Source: JALNZU01 sp964463695
Lineage (GTDB): Bacteria; Bacteroidota; Bacteroidia; Bacteroidales; F082
Direction of reading: 5' to 3'
Assembly (NCBI GenBank): GCA_964463695.1
Contig: CAYXCZ010000004.1
Location: 95,883-159,882 of the forward strand
DNA length: 64,000 bases
Under the pieces are notes generated by a model, which saw only the letters and a program-made list of their open reading frames with translations, was not told where the DNA came from and did not search any database. How positions within the stretch are numbered: position 1 is the stretch's first letter; each line of letters starts with the position of its first letter. Positions 9,533 to 19,898 of this stretch are shown here, in pieces. The translations under genes were made by a program, and so were the position numbers.

Positions 9533-10836
9533 AGAAACACCTCATTTTCATCCTGATACTACTTTTGATTGTTGAAACAGCAATCACACAGGACTTCCTT
9601 ACCATAAAGCAAGCCATCGATATCGGTCTCGAAAACAATTATGGTATTCGCCTTGGGAAGCAAGACCTGAATATTGCAGAAAATAACAACACATATGGCA
9701 ACGCGGGTTTTTTACCTAAGTTGAATGTCAATGCAGCCCAGACAAACAGCGTCACTAATTCTCATCAGGCATTTCTGACAGGGCAAGTGAACGACCGCAG
9801 CGGAGCTAAATCGGATGCTTTTAATGCCGGGTTACAACTCAACTGGACGATTTTCGACGGGTTGAAAATGTTTGCAAGGCGTGACCAGCTTCAACAACTG
9901 GAAGAGATGGGTGAAATGCAACTTTTGCTTACAGTCGAAAACACGATAACAAACATTCATGTCAATTATTTCACGCTCGTGCAGCTCATGAAGCAAAAAA
10001 AAGTGCTGGAAAAAACCATCACTATTGGAAATGAGCGTTTAGCTCTGGCTGATGATAAACTTGCTTTTGGCTCAGGGTCTAAATTGGAAGTGTTACAGGC
10101 ACTTGTTGACCTTCACAGCGATAGTGCGGCATATATGAATTTGTTAGATCAGATCAGCCGTAACACCATAACCATCAACACCTTACTTGGTAGATCGCCT
10201 GAAATTATGTTTGCAGTGGATGACCAGATTGAGCTCCATTCAGGGCTTGTTTATGATAGTCTCGAGAAACAATTACTCCATCGCAACACAAGTCTTCTGC
10301 TCAGTAAAAAAGATGAACAGCTCGCTCAACTCGCCTTAAAAGAGATAAAAGCAAGGCAATACCCTGAAATAGGTTTGAACGTCGGTTACAACTTTCTTAA
10401 TCAAAAGAGTGAGTCAGGTTTTCTGGCTGAGAATCGCTCGTTAGGTCTCACTTATGGCCTGACAGCCAGCATGAATCTGTTCAATGGGTTGAATACCCAA
10501 CGCGAACAAAAAAACCTGCGGGTTCAGATTGAAAGTAATCGCCTTCAGGTTGAATCACTCCAAAACGAACTCATAGCCGAACTGAAATCATCTTTCAGCA
10601 GCTATTCCAATAAACTGAAATTGAGAGTTATGGAGGCGCATAATTTGACCTCAGCACAGGAGAATTTGAATATTGCAGGAGAGCGTTTTGAGCTGGGCGA
10701 CCTTTCAGGTATCGAATTCAGGGAGGCTCAACGTAATTATCTGGAGGCCGAAACCAGACTATTATTAGTAATTCTGGAAATAAAAATACTTGAAACACAC
10801 TTGTTGCAACTTGCTGGAATGTTAACTGCTGCTTAG
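9529..10836 (+). CDS. TolC family outer-membrane efflux channel
   Basis: 435 residues with a signal peptide (about 1-20) and two TolC/OEP repeats, each a pair of long helices with beta strands. The start is typical of Bacteroidota members: FLTIKQAIDIGLENNYGIRLGK. The second repeat includes GLTYGLTASMNLFNG. It forms the trimeric exit duct for the pump encoded just upstream and overlaps the pump gene by 4 nt. It is the last gene of the operon; no clear terminator follows in the 173-bp gap. Confidence 0.92.
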   Translation: MKKHLIFILILLLIVETAITQDFLTIKQAIDIGLENNYGIRLGKQDLNIAENNNTYGNAGFLPKLNVNAAQTNSVTNSHQAFLTGQVNDRSGAKSDAFNAGLQLNWTIFDGLKMFARRDQLQQLEEMGEMQLLLTVENTITNIHVNYFTLVQLMKQKKVLEKTITIGNERLALADDKLAFGSGSKLEVLQALVDLHSDSAAYMNLLDQISRNTITINTLLGRSPEIMFAVDDQIELHSGLVYDSLEKQLLHRNTSLLLSKKDEQLAQLALKEIKARQYPEIGLNVGYNFLNQKSESGFLAENRSLGLTYGLTASMNLFNGLNTQREQKNLRVQIESNRLQVESLQNELIAELKSSFSSYSNKLKLRVMEAHNLTSAQENLNIAGERFELGDLSGIEFREAQRNYLEAETRLLLVILEIKILETHLLQLAGMLTAA

Positions 10837-11009
10837 TGCCTCCTACACGGAAAACGGTTTCTTTTATAGCTTTATTCCACTTTCAGGAACAAATCATTGC
10901 ATAAATTTTGATGAGGCAATTGTTTTTATTATTTTTACCCACCAATTGAAATCGAATAGCATTTCAATCAGTCCTTCAGCTAGTCCGGTAAAGAATAATA
11001 TCCAAAGGT

Positions 11010-14000
11010 ATGAACACAGCCAACAGCACTGATCATCAAAAAAACAGTTTTAAGTTGATACTTGATGCCATCACAAGCAATGTGTTTGTATTGGATCACG
11101 CGGACTGTTTTACCTATGTCAATCCTGCGTTTGCGCAGGCCTTGCAGCAACCATCAGAGCAACTTATTGGAAAATATCTGGCTGAATATCTGCTTTCAGG
11201 TAGCAGCCGCAATCTGTTCAGCAAGGGTGATTCTATTCAGGCTTTTGATACTTTACTCTTAAAAAAGGCTGATGAAAGTCCGCTTACATTGCATATGAGT
11301 ATGACACGCCTGGAACAGGATGGTCAGCAGCACTGGTTATATCAGGAAACAACAAGTCAGGATACTAAAAACCTGCTAAAAAATGCCTATCATGAAGAAG
11401 TGCTCGATGCAATACCCGACCTTCTTTTTGTGCTCGACCACGACAGGCAAATTGTAGGCTACCACGCGCCTTCAGATCAGATGTTGGCAACACCGCCTTC
11501 GGTTTTTTTAGGGAAAAAATGTGGCGATTTTTTACCTGACGATGTAACACAAATAATCAATCAAGCACTTGACGAGGCCGACAGCAAAGGTTCTTCCATC
11601 GGAAAAACATACCGTCTCGACAAAGACGGTACCCCTGCCTGGTTCGAACTTTCAATAAAACGTAACGATGAGGCAGGTCAGTTCAAATACATTGCCCTGT
11701 CACGTGATATTTGCTCTTCAAAACTAAATGAAATAGCTCTGGCACAAAGCGAAGCACGCTTCCGTAGCGTCATCGAGCAAAGTGATGAAGGCATCGTTCT
11801 CATCAATACAGAAGGCCGAGTCATTCTCTGGAACAGAAGTCAAAGCAAAATTACTGGTTACACTTATGATGAAGTAGAAGATAGGTTTATCTGGGATGTG
11901 ATGTTTGAAATGGGAACACCTTTTCAGAAATCGGTACCAGGAGGACTTGAGCAGGTAAAAAACCGTATTAACTCTATCCTTCAAAAACAAGATAACCAGT
12001 ATATCGGGCAGCCAATGGAGTCGGAAATTGTCAAAAAAGACGGTACACGCCGATTGATATCCACCACCTTATTTCCGGTTGAATACAGCGATCAATACCT
12101 TCTTGGAGCGATACACCATGATATTACCGATATTAAAAAAGCAGAACTTACCTTACTCGAAAACGAGGCTTATATCCGAACTCTTTATTACGACTCCCCT
12201 GTCCCGGTTCTTGTTATCGAAGAAAGCAATCAAAATGTATTTGATTTAAATAATGCTGCTCTTGCAGCTTTTGGCTGCACAAACAGGAACGACCTGGTTG
12301 GTAAAAATGTAGGCGAGCTTCTGCCCCCTGAAAATGAAGATGATCTGTATTTTAACCGGCAACAGATTGCAGAAAAGCTCGAATTGATTTCCAAAGCCAA
12401 CGATAAAACCTTTGACTGTCATTTCCGTTCATATACGGGACAGATTTGGGACGCGCGAGTGCACACATTCCGCTTGTCGATTTATGAAAAAGATCTGGTT
12501 CAGCTCACACTGATTGATACTACTGCGCATAACAAAGCAATGAGTGCGCTCTTTGAAAGTGAATCTCGCTACAGAGCGGTAGCCGAAAATGCTAACGCCG
12601 GCATTGCAATTGTTGACTTGGAAGAACGTATCGTTTTCTCCAACGAAACCATGGCAAAATTGTTAGGCTATACTAAAGAAGAAATTCTTGGAAAGCCTTT
12701 CAGCAACTATGTTCCCGAAGCCACCTACAACCTGATGACAGAGAAAACGTTCCAGCGTTTCAATGGCATTATCGATCAGTATGAAGCCGACTTTTACCAC
12801 AGCGATGGCAGCCTGAATACCTTCTCTGTTTCAGCATCGCCATTGTTCTCCTCATCCATGGAAATGATTGGAACCGTGGGAGTTATGATCGATATTACGC
12901 AGCAGAAAAAAGCCGCTCAAAAACTTGTCGAGACAAGCGAACAATTACAAGCCATATTGGCTTCGATGCCAGATATGATTTTTATACTTGACAAAAACGG
13001 AAGGTATATTGATTTCTATATCAACCAAAACTTATTCCCTCATCAGGCTTATCAACCCAAAAAAGGTCAGCATGTACGCGAAATATTTGGCATTGAACAG
13101 GCTCAGCGTATTGAAGACGCTATACAGCTAAGTTTGAGTGCTCGCGAAACTGTTGTTGTTTCATTTGACTTTTTTGTTGATGATCATATCAGTCATTTTG
13201 AAGCACGTCTCAGCCCAATGAGTAATGATAAGGTTGTTTCGGTAGTGCGTGACACTACTGCCCTTGTAACGCTTGAATCCGAATTGGTTTTCAATAATGA
13301 GCTTATGCGGATGTTAACCATGCTCGCCACACGTTTTATCAATCTGCCTGTAAATCAAATTGAGGTAGAAATAAATAATGCACTTGGTGAAATAGGCTCT
13401 TTTGCGGGGGTTGATCGGGTGTATATTTTTGATTATGACTGGGATAGCGACTCCATGTCGAATACCTTTGAATGGTGTTCCGAGGACACACTTCCGGCTA
13501 TTGCTGAGCTACAACGAATTCCTAACAGCGTTCTCCCCGAATGGGTTAGTGCCCACCGAAAAGGCCGTATGACCCATATACCCGTTGTTGCAGATCTGAA
13601 CCCCGATGAAAACCTCAGGCAAATTCTCGAACCTCAGGGAATACAATCACTTATCACTATTCCGCTCATGGAGGGCAAAAACTGTCTTGGATATGTGGGT
13701 TTTGATGCTGTTAAATCCGAACGTTCGTTTACCGATTCTGAACTCTCTCTGCTTCGCATTTTCTCAGAACTACTTACAAATTTAAAAATCCGGCAACGAA
13801 CCGATAGCCTGCTTATTCAGAACAAAGAAATCCTGCAAAAACAAAACGAGCAACTCCTTACTCTCAACAACTTACTTCGTCAGCAAAACGAAGAAATCAT
13901 TGCCAAAAACACTGAACTGGATATCCAGAAAGAAAAAGCGATGGCAAGCGACAGGCTAAAAACTGCCTTCCTCAACAACGTTTCACATGAAGTGAGAACA

Positions 14001-15041
14001 CCTTTGAACGGAATTATTGGCTTTGCTCAGTTTCTTACCGACGATAGCCTTTCAGTTGAGGATAAAACAGAATTTGTTGCCGCAATGAATACCAGCGTAT
14101 CGCGACTTACCGACACCATCAACGACATTATGGATGTCTCGCTGCTCATGTCGGAAAACATGATCGTACACCCTGAAATGGTTGACATGAAGGCACTTAT
14201 GCAAGATATCTACCGGAAACATGAATTTGAAGCAAAATCCAAATATTTAAAGTTGGAAATGTTCGTTGAAGAAGATTCAAAACATTCCACTATTAAGTCG
14301 GACATGGGAATGTTGCAGAAAATTATTGCCGAATTGGTTGGTAACGCCATCAAATATACCCAAAAAGGATATGTTAGGTTTGGATATGGAATAAAGAAAA
14401 ATGAACTCATAATACGTGTGGAAGACAGTGGAATCGGAATCTCAAAAGAAGCCAAAAACAAAATCTTTGAACCTTTCATGCAGGAAGATAACTCCAGCAC
14501 GCGTAAATATGAAGGAAGCGGATTGGGCTTAACAATAGTGAAAGGTCTCACTGAGTTGTTAAGAGGCCAGATTGAACTGCAAAGCGGACAAAATGAAGGA
14601 ACTGTCATTACGATTAAATTACCCTCAATGGATCAGACAAGTAAAGAAACAATTGTAAGAGAAACCATAAAGAACGAAAAAGCACCTACTATCTTAATTG
14701 CTGAGGATGAAGTTCTTAATGTACTTTATGTGAAAAGGATACTGAAAAATTCAGGTTATAGCCTGCTTTATGCACAAAATGGTGAGGAAGCTGTGCAATT
14801 GGTTAAAGATAATCCTGATATAAATCTTGTGTTGATGGACATCAAAATGCCCATTATGGATGGTCTCGAAGCAACACGAATCATCAGAAAAAGCAATGAA
14901 CATTTACCCATTATTGCTGTCACTGCCTATGCAGCTAACGACGACCGTCATGCCTGTATTGCCGCCGGCTGCAGCGATTATATTTCAAAACCTTTTACAG
15001 CTGATGACCTTAAAGAACTTATTAAAAAACAGTACGAGTAA
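11010..15041 (+). CDS. Multi-PAS/GAF hybrid sensor histidine kinase
   Basis: 1343 residues and no membrane helix, so it is cytoplasmic. About six PAS domains (approximately 17-125, 130-240, 245-375, 385-505, 513-640, 645-755) precede a GAF domain (about 765-930), a coiled coil (930-985), a HisKA domain with His993 in VSHEVRTP, an HATPase domain (about 1085-1200) and a C-terminal receiver with phospho-acceptor Asp1277 (LMDIKMP). The receiver's conserved lysine is in YISKPF. The array implies integration of several redox, gas or small-molecule signals. The stop codon abuts the next kinase's ATG, so these genes form one operon. PAS borders are approximate. Confidence 0.92.
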   Translation: MNTANSTDHQKNSFKLILDAITSNVFVLDHADCFTYVNPAFAQALQQPSEQLIGKYLAEYLLSGSSRNLFSKGDSIQAFDTLLLKKADESPLTLHMSMTRLEQDGQQHWLYQETTSQDTKNLLKNAYHEEVLDAIPDLLFVLDHDRQIVGYHAPSDQMLATPPSVFLGKKCGDFLPDDVTQIINQALDEADSKGSSIGKTYRLDKDGTPAWFELSIKRNDEAGQFKYIALSRDICSSKLNEIALAQSEARFRSVIEQSDEGIVLINTEGRVILWNRSQSKITGYTYDEVEDRFIWDVMFEMGTPFQKSVPGGLEQVKNRINSILQKQDNQYIGQPMESEIVKKDGTRRLISTTLFPVEYSDQYLLGAIHHDITDIKKAELTLLENEAYIRTLYYDSPVPVLVIEESNQNVFDLNNAALAAFGCTNRNDLVGKNVGELLPPENEDDLYFNRQQIAEKLELISKANDKTFDCHFRSYTGQIWDARVHTFRLSIYEKDLVQLTLIDTTAHNKAMSALFESESRYRAVAENANAGIAIVDLEERIVFSNETMAKLLGYTKEEILGKPFSNYVPEATYNLMTEKTFQRFNGIIDQYEADFYHSDGSLNTFSVSASPLFSSSMEMIGTVGVMIDITQQKKAAQKLVETSEQLQAILASMPDMIFILDKNGRYIDFYINQNLFPHQAYQPKKGQHVREIFGIEQAQRIEDAIQLSLSARETVVVSFDFFVDDHISHFEARLSPMSNDKVVSVVRDTTALVTLESELVFNNELMRMLTMLATRFINLPVNQIEVEINNALGEIGSFAGVDRVYIFDYDWDSDSMSNTFEWCSEDTLPAIAELQRIPNSVLPEWVSAHRKGRMTHIPVVADLNPDENLRQILEPQGIQSLITIPLMEGKNCLGYVGFDAVKSERSFTDSELSLLRIFSELLTNLKIRQRTDSLLIQNKEILQKQNEQLLTLNNLLRQQNEEIIAKNTELDIQKEKAMASDRLKTAFLNNVSHEVRTPLNGIIGFAQFLTDDSLSVEDKTEFVAAMNTSVSRLTDTINDIMDVSLLMSENMIVHPEMVDMKALMQDIYRKHEFEAKSKYLKLEMFVEEDSKHSTIKSDMGMLQKIIAELVGNAIKYTQKGYVRFGYGIKKNELIIRVEDSGIGISKEAKNKIFEPFMQEDNSSTRKYEGSGLGLTIVKGLTELLRGQIELQSGQNEGTVITIKLPSMDQTSKETIVRETIKNEKAPTILIAEDEVLNVLYVKRILKNSGYSLLYAQNGEEAVQLVKDNPDINLVLMDIKMPIMDGLEATRIIRKSNEHLPIIAVTAYAANDDRHACIAAGCSDYISKPFTADDLKELIKKQYE

Positions 15042-17450
15042 ATGAACTCCAAGTTGATAACAGAAAAGGAATTTCCGGCTTTCCTTTTTGAATATAAAGC
15101 CGATCTTGTCAAAAAGAGTCTGCAGTTCACCTGTTTGAATGATTTATCAGAGCTCATGTTGGGAATTCCTTCTCATGTGTTCGAAGCAAGTCAAGTGGCA
15201 TTTATTGAACTGCTTGGCACTACCGTAGCTGACTCTTTCAAAGAAACACTATTTGCATCCGATACAAAACACCAGAGTTGGGATTTCAGCTTTTTTCTAA
15301 CCGGAAAAGACTGGATGGAAATCAAAGGCCAATGTAATCAATGTGAAGGTGATTTGATCAAAGGAACCGCAATGGTTTTTAATGCAGGCGAAAAGATGGC
15401 AGCATTAAAAGAAAGTGAAGCACAGCTGGCTTCTCTCAACGAATTGCACGATTTGATTATCAACTTCTCAACGATGTTGGTAAAATCGGGTGTTGATGAT
15501 GTTCATTCTGTTATCAATATTACCCTTCAGCGTCTGGGCGACTATGCGCAGGTTGACAGGGTATATATTTTTGAACATAATCCAGAAGAAGATGTCGTAA
15601 ACAACACCTATGAATGGTGCAGCGAAGGCATCTCCCCTGAAATTGAAAACCTTCAGGGAATTCCTTTTGACCTCGTTCCCCGATGGAAAGAAAAGTTTGC
15701 CCTTAACGAATATGTGTACATACCCCTTATTGCTGAAATTGATCCTGAATACGCAGCAGAAAAAGAAATTCTTGAACCTCAGGGCATTATATCACTTTTA
15801 GCACTTCCAATGTTTTATGGCAACAAACTGTATGGTTTCATAGGTTTTGATGCAGTAAAAAAGCAACGGAAATGGAGTGATGAACACATAGCATTGTTGC
15901 GTTTGGCAGGCGAAATAATTTCTGGCACAATCAACAGAGCCAAGTTTGAAACTGAAATTATTGAAGCCAGGAGAGTAGCCGAAGAAGCCAATAATGCCAA
16001 GTCGGAGTTTCTGGCTACTATGAGCCATGAGATCAGAACTCCTATGAATGCTATTCTGGGGTTCTCCGAAATTTTACATAATACTGCTGAAAACGATCAA
16101 AACAAAGCTTACCTCAGCGCAGTGCTTACCAGCGGCAAAACGCTCCTGTCACTTATTAACGATATTCTCGATCTTTCAAAAATCGAATCCGGTCAGCTTG
16201 AAATAAACGAAGAGCCGGTAAATATGGAGGTCGTTTTCAACGAGATAACACAAATATTTAAATCGAAGGCATCGGAAAAGAATCTTTACCTGCAGGTTCA
16301 ATTACAGCAAGGACTACCTGAACATCTGCTTCTCGACGACATACGACTGCGACAGGTGCTTTTTAACTTGATTGGCAATGCTGTGAAGTTTACCCACGAA
16401 GGTGGAATAAATGTTAAGGTTGAATTTCAACCTAATGAAACAGTGGATGCCGGCTTCGATATCACCATCAGCATTCAGGACACAGGTATTGGAATTCCTG
16501 AAAAATCAATCCATAAAATCTTCCAGTCATTTTTCCAGGTTGAAGGTAGCAATACACGGAAATATGACGGGACAGGATTAGGCCTGGCCATCTCCCAAAA
16601 ACTTGTTCAGATAATGGGAGGTCAACTGAATGTACAAAGTATTGAAGATGTAGGTAGTACGTTTACCTTGAAACTTTTTGCTGTGAAACCTTCGGAGGCC
16701 AGGCAAGAAACAAAAGACGAATTCGACTGGTCGGGATGTGAAGTAAAATTTGTTGGCTCTAAAATTTTGGTTGTTGACGATGTTGAATTCAACCGTGAGT
16801 TAGTTAAAAGCTTCCTCAAGGCACATAAGCTGGAGGTTCTGGAAGCCAAAAGTGGTATTGAAGGCGTTGACATTTGTACATTGTACCAACCTGATCTGGT
16901 GTTGATGGACCTTCGAATGCCAAAAATGAATGGGTATGACGCTACCGAAATTTTGCGCCAACAGCCAGTAACCATGCACATTCCCATTATTGCTTTTACC
17001 GCTTCTTCGATGAAGCACGACGAAAGTCGGATCAGAAAATTATTCAGCGATTATGTGCGAAAACCTATCAGCAGAAATGATTTGGTGGCTATATTGACAA
17101 AATACCTGCCACATGAAGTAGTCACACTAACCGCCGATCCACTGCCTAAACAAGAAAACGGAATAAATATCAGTATCGGACAAATCAATGGTTTTATAGC
17201 TGCTTTCGAAGAGCGTGATCTAATGCAATTGCTCAGTCAGTTAAAGATTTTTATGGATATCGACCTGCTCAGTAGTTTTATCAGCGAATTGGAGTTTATT
17301 TCCCGTCAATTTGCTTTGAATCAAGTAATTGATCTTCTCGAAAAACTCAAAGAAGATAAATTAAAATTTGACTTTGAAAACTATCACTTGCATATCTCAA
17401 AACTCTCTGACCTTATCCAACAGCTTCAGCAGCAGTCAAAATCATTGTGA
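15042..17450 (+). CDS. GAF hybrid sensor histidine kinase
   Basis: 802 residues, starting at the base after the previous kinase's stop codon. A short N-terminal PAS-like region (about 1-120) leads to a GAF domain (about 125-310) that closely resembles the GAF of the upstream kinase: both have VDRVYIF, a TYEWCSE/TFEWCSE motif, ILEPQGI and a GFDAVK motif. A HisKA domain (His329 in MSHEIRTPMN), HATPase and a receiver (Asp623 in LMDLRMP) follow. The last 100 residues are helical and unassigned; they could be a degenerate phosphotransfer domain, but no clear HPt histidine motif was seen. The two genes probably share a duplicated sensor module. Confidence 0.91.
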   Translation: MNSKLITEKEFPAFLFEYKADLVKKSLQFTCLNDLSELMLGIPSHVFEASQVAFIELLGTTVADSFKETLFASDTKHQSWDFSFFLTGKDWMEIKGQCNQCEGDLIKGTAMVFNAGEKMAALKESEAQLASLNELHDLIINFSTMLVKSGVDDVHSVINITLQRLGDYAQVDRVYIFEHNPEEDVVNNTYEWCSEGISPEIENLQGIPFDLVPRWKEKFALNEYVYIPLIAEIDPEYAAEKEILEPQGIISLLALPMFYGNKLYGFIGFDAVKKQRKWSDEHIALLRLAGEIISGTINRAKFETEIIEARRVAEEANNAKSEFLATMSHEIRTPMNAILGFSEILHNTAENDQNKAYLSAVLTSGKTLLSLINDILDLSKIESGQLEINEEPVNMEVVFNEITQIFKSKASEKNLYLQVQLQQGLPEHLLLDDIRLRQVLFNLIGNAVKFTHEGGINVKVEFQPNETVDAGFDITISIQDTGIGIPEKSIHKIFQSFFQVEGSNTRKYDGTGLGLAISQKLVQIMGGQLNVQSIEDVGSTFTLKLFAVKPSEARQETKDEFDWSGCEVKFVGSKILVVDDVEFNRELVKSFLKAHKLEVLEAKSGIEGVDICTLYQPDLVLMDLRMPKMNGYDATEILRQQPVTMHIPIIAFTASSMKHDESRIRKLFSDYVRKPISRNDLVAILTKYLPHEVVTLTADPLPKQENGINISIGQINGFIAAFEERDLMQLLSQLKIFMDIDLLSSFISELEFISRQFALNQVIDLLEKLKEDKLKFDFENYHLHISKLSDLIQQLQQQSKSL

Positions 17451-17466
17451 TTCAACTATTTAACAA

Positions 17467-18645
17467 ATGAAAATTATGGAAATTACTCCTACCATTCTGG
17501 CCGTGGATGATAATCCCAGAAACCTTCAGTTAATTTCCAGCTTGCTTTCTGGAAAAGGATATAAAGTTGTTGTGGCCAACTCCGGAGAAAATGCCCTCAA
17601 ATACCTTGGAATCAAACAACCGGATCTTTTACTGCTCGATATTATGATGCCCGGATTGAGTGGATATGAAGTGCTCGAAACAATCAAGAAAAATCCTGAT
17701 ATTGTTGATCTTCCGGTAATTTTCCTTACGGCAAAATCCGAACTTTCTGATATTGTCAAAGGCTTTGCGATGGGTGCTGTGGACTATATAACCAAACCTT
17801 TCAAAAGTGAAGAGCTTTTGGCACGTGTTGAAACACATATTGAGCTGAAAAGGATGCGAAATCAGCTTTCCGAAAACAACAATGCCCTTCTCAAACTCAA
17901 TCAGGAACTAACTGAATCAAAAGAGATTATTAAAAAAGATGCTGAGAAACTTGCTAAACTAAACGCCGAAAAGGATCGGTTCTTCTCAATTATCTCGCAC
18001 GATTTGCGTAATCCTTTCAATGGATGCCTGATGGCAACAGAATTATTGTTTACACGCTTCAACGAACTGAGCCCTGAAGAAATAGCTGCATTTATTGCTG
18101 CCCTTCATGATGCCGCCACTAATATGAATAAACTTCTTGATAACCTGCTTAATTGGGCCCAGCTTCAAATGGGTACACTTAAAACTAAATTGCAGCCTGT
18201 CGACCTATCCATAGCTATCTCAAATGCTGTTGAGTTACAGAAAAGTGTAGTCATGAAAAAAGACATCACCATCACTCAAAAAATAGGCAGCCCAGCTAAA
18301 GCGAAAGCAGATCAAGGTATGGTGGATATGGTTTTGCGTAACTTAATTTCCAACGCTATTAAATTTACTCCTGCCGGTGGTAAAGTTGTTATTCAAGTTG
18401 AAGAAACCGCCCATGAAATTGCTGTTTCGGTGAAAGATTCAGGAATTGGCATGAATAAAGCTCTGCAAAACAAACTCTTCCGCATAAACGAAAAAGTTTC
18501 CCGACCGGGAACCGAAGGTGAGCAAAGCACCGGTCTTGGTCTGGTTTTAAGCTTTGATATGACTCAACGCATGAATGGAAGTCTTGGTGTTGAAAGTGAA
18601 GAAGGCAAAGGAAGTACGTTCACTCTTACCCTTCCAAAAGACTGA
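17467..18645 (+). CDS. Receiver-histidine kinase hybrid protein
   Basis: 392 residues in the order receiver, coiled coil, HisKA, HATPase. The receiver (about 7-125) has DD at residues 15-16, phospho-acceptor Asp58 (LLDIMMP) and a conserved lysine in YITKPF. The kinase part has His178 in IISHDLRNPF, an N-box (NLISNAIKFT) and G-boxes. It has no DNA-binding domain. An alternative ATG three codons downstream is possible. It starts 16 nt after the previous kinase gene, so it is the third member of the operon and probably takes phosphate from one of the two larger kinases. Confidence 0.9.
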   Translation: MKIMEITPTILAVDDNPRNLQLISSLLSGKGYKVVVANSGENALKYLGIKQPDLLLLDIMMPGLSGYEVLETIKKNPDIVDLPVIFLTAKSELSDIVKGFAMGAVDYITKPFKSEELLARVETHIELKRMRNQLSENNNALLKLNQELTESKEIIKKDAEKLAKLNAEKDRFFSIISHDLRNPFNGCLMATELLFTRFNELSPEEIAAFIAALHDAATNMNKLLDNLLNWAQLQMGTLKTKLQPVDLSIAISNAVELQKSVVMKKDITITQKIGSPAKAKADQGMVDMVLRNLISNAIKFTPAGGKVVIQVEETAHEIAVSVKDSGIGMNKALQNKLFRINEKVSRPGTEGEQSTGLGLVLSFDMTQRMNGSLGVESEEGKGSTFTLTLPKD

Positions 18646-18776
18646 TTTATTTGCGTTCTGAGCTGATTCATGAATGTAAGCTACACCAAATTGTGGATCA
18701 TTTATAAATAGTTCATTCACCGAAGCAAGATTTTTTCTATCTATGCAAAACTGATTGTTACAACAAATTGAAAACT

Positions 18777-19895
18777 ATGAAACCTGGGCTTTTATATCGT
18801 TTCCTTAAAGTGTATGTTCTTTTTGGTTTCAATTTTTTCTTTCGTCGCTTTCAGATTCACAATCAGGAGAAAGTACCGCTTCAAGGTCCTGTTATTTTTG
18901 CTATCAACCATCAGAATGCTTTTATGGATGCGCTGGTTATAGCTGTATCATCCAGACGCAATCCTTGGTTTATCACAAGAGCAAGTGTTTTTGCCAGCGC
19001 AATGGCTCGTTTTTGGCTCACCAAACTTCAGATGCTTCCCATCTACCGGTTTCGTGATGGTCATGCTAATATGAAGAAAAACGACGAAGCCATGGAGCAC
19101 ACACGACAATTGCTCAAGCAGAACGAAACAATTCTAATCTTCCCCGAAGGTAACCACGACAGGCACTGGTCGCTTCGACCTCTTCAAAAGGGCATCGCCC
19201 GCATGGCATTCGATCTGGAAAAAGAAGCAGAATTCAAAGCCGGCCTGACTATAGTGCCTGTTGGGCTTCAGTATGAAAATCACCTCCGCAGCTGGACCGA
19301 TTTGCTCGTAAATTTTGGTGAGCCTATTCACGTAAAAGATTACCAAAACCTGTATGAAAAGCAAGCTGCCGTCGCCATGAATACCCTTGTTGCTGACCTT
19401 AAAATTGCGATGCAACACCTGATTATTCATATCGACCCCAACGAAAACTATGACCGTATAGCGCAGGCAGTAAAAAACCGGCCGGCTCGTGAAAAAGATT
19501 TGTATCAGCGACTTCTCAGCGACCGTTCTTTCATTGAACAAATAGATTTGAATCAGGATCAAATTACTAATCAACCTAAACCTTCGAAAAAATTATTTTG
19601 TACTTTAGGCTGGATACTTTTTTTACCTGCATATATCCCCCATTTCCTTTTTGTAGGGCTCATTCACTGGCTGGTAAAAAAAGTTGTGAAGGATGATCAT
19701 TGGTCACATTCGATAAAATATGCTGCCATGATATTTTTGGCGCCCCTGTTTTATGTAGCTGAAGCATTATTGGTTTGGTTCATCACTTATAGCCCGATGG
19801 CCTTGTTTATTTTTGCATTACTTGTGCCTGTAACTGCTTTCATAAGCCTCTCTTTCAGAGCTGGTTGCCTCCGGAAAAAAGAAGAAGTATTTTAA
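18777..19895 (+). CDS. 1-acyl-sn-glycerol-3-phosphate acyltransferase (PlsC family)
   Basis: The product transfers an acyl chain to a lysophospholipid in membrane lipid synthesis. The catalytic NHx4D motif is seen as NHQNAFMD (His45, Asp51) and the substrate-binding motif as FPEGNHDR (about 121-128). Two or three hydrophobic segments near the C terminus (about 280-360) make it longer (372 residues) than the classical 240-residue PlsC. I chose the ATG at 18777; a TTG three codons upstream is also in frame. It converges on the stress-protein gene with only 3 nt between stop codons. Confidence 0.88.
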   Translation: MKPGLLYRFLKVYVLFGFNFFFRRFQIHNQEKVPLQGPVIFAINHQNAFMDALVIAVSSRRNPWFITRASVFASAMARFWLTKLQMLPIYRFRDGHANMKKNDEAMEHTRQLLKQNETILIFPEGNHDRHWSLRPLQKGIARMAFDLEKEAEFKAGLTIVPVGLQYENHLRSWTDLLVNFGEPIHVKDYQNLYEKQAAVAMNTLVADLKIAMQHLIIHIDPNENYDRIAQAVKNRPAREKDLYQRLLSDRSFIEQIDLNQDQITNQPKPSKKLFCTLGWILFLPAYIPHFLFVGLIHWLVKKVVKDDHWSHSIKYAAMIFLAPLFYVAEALLVWFITYSPMALFIFALLVPVTAFISLSFRAGCLRKKEEVF

Positions 19896-19898
19896 TTG

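Noticed and set aside
11010..17450. The two large kinases as one gene split by a frameshift
   Set aside because: Each has its own complete HisKA, HATPase and receiver, and the first ends in a proper stop directly before an ATG.
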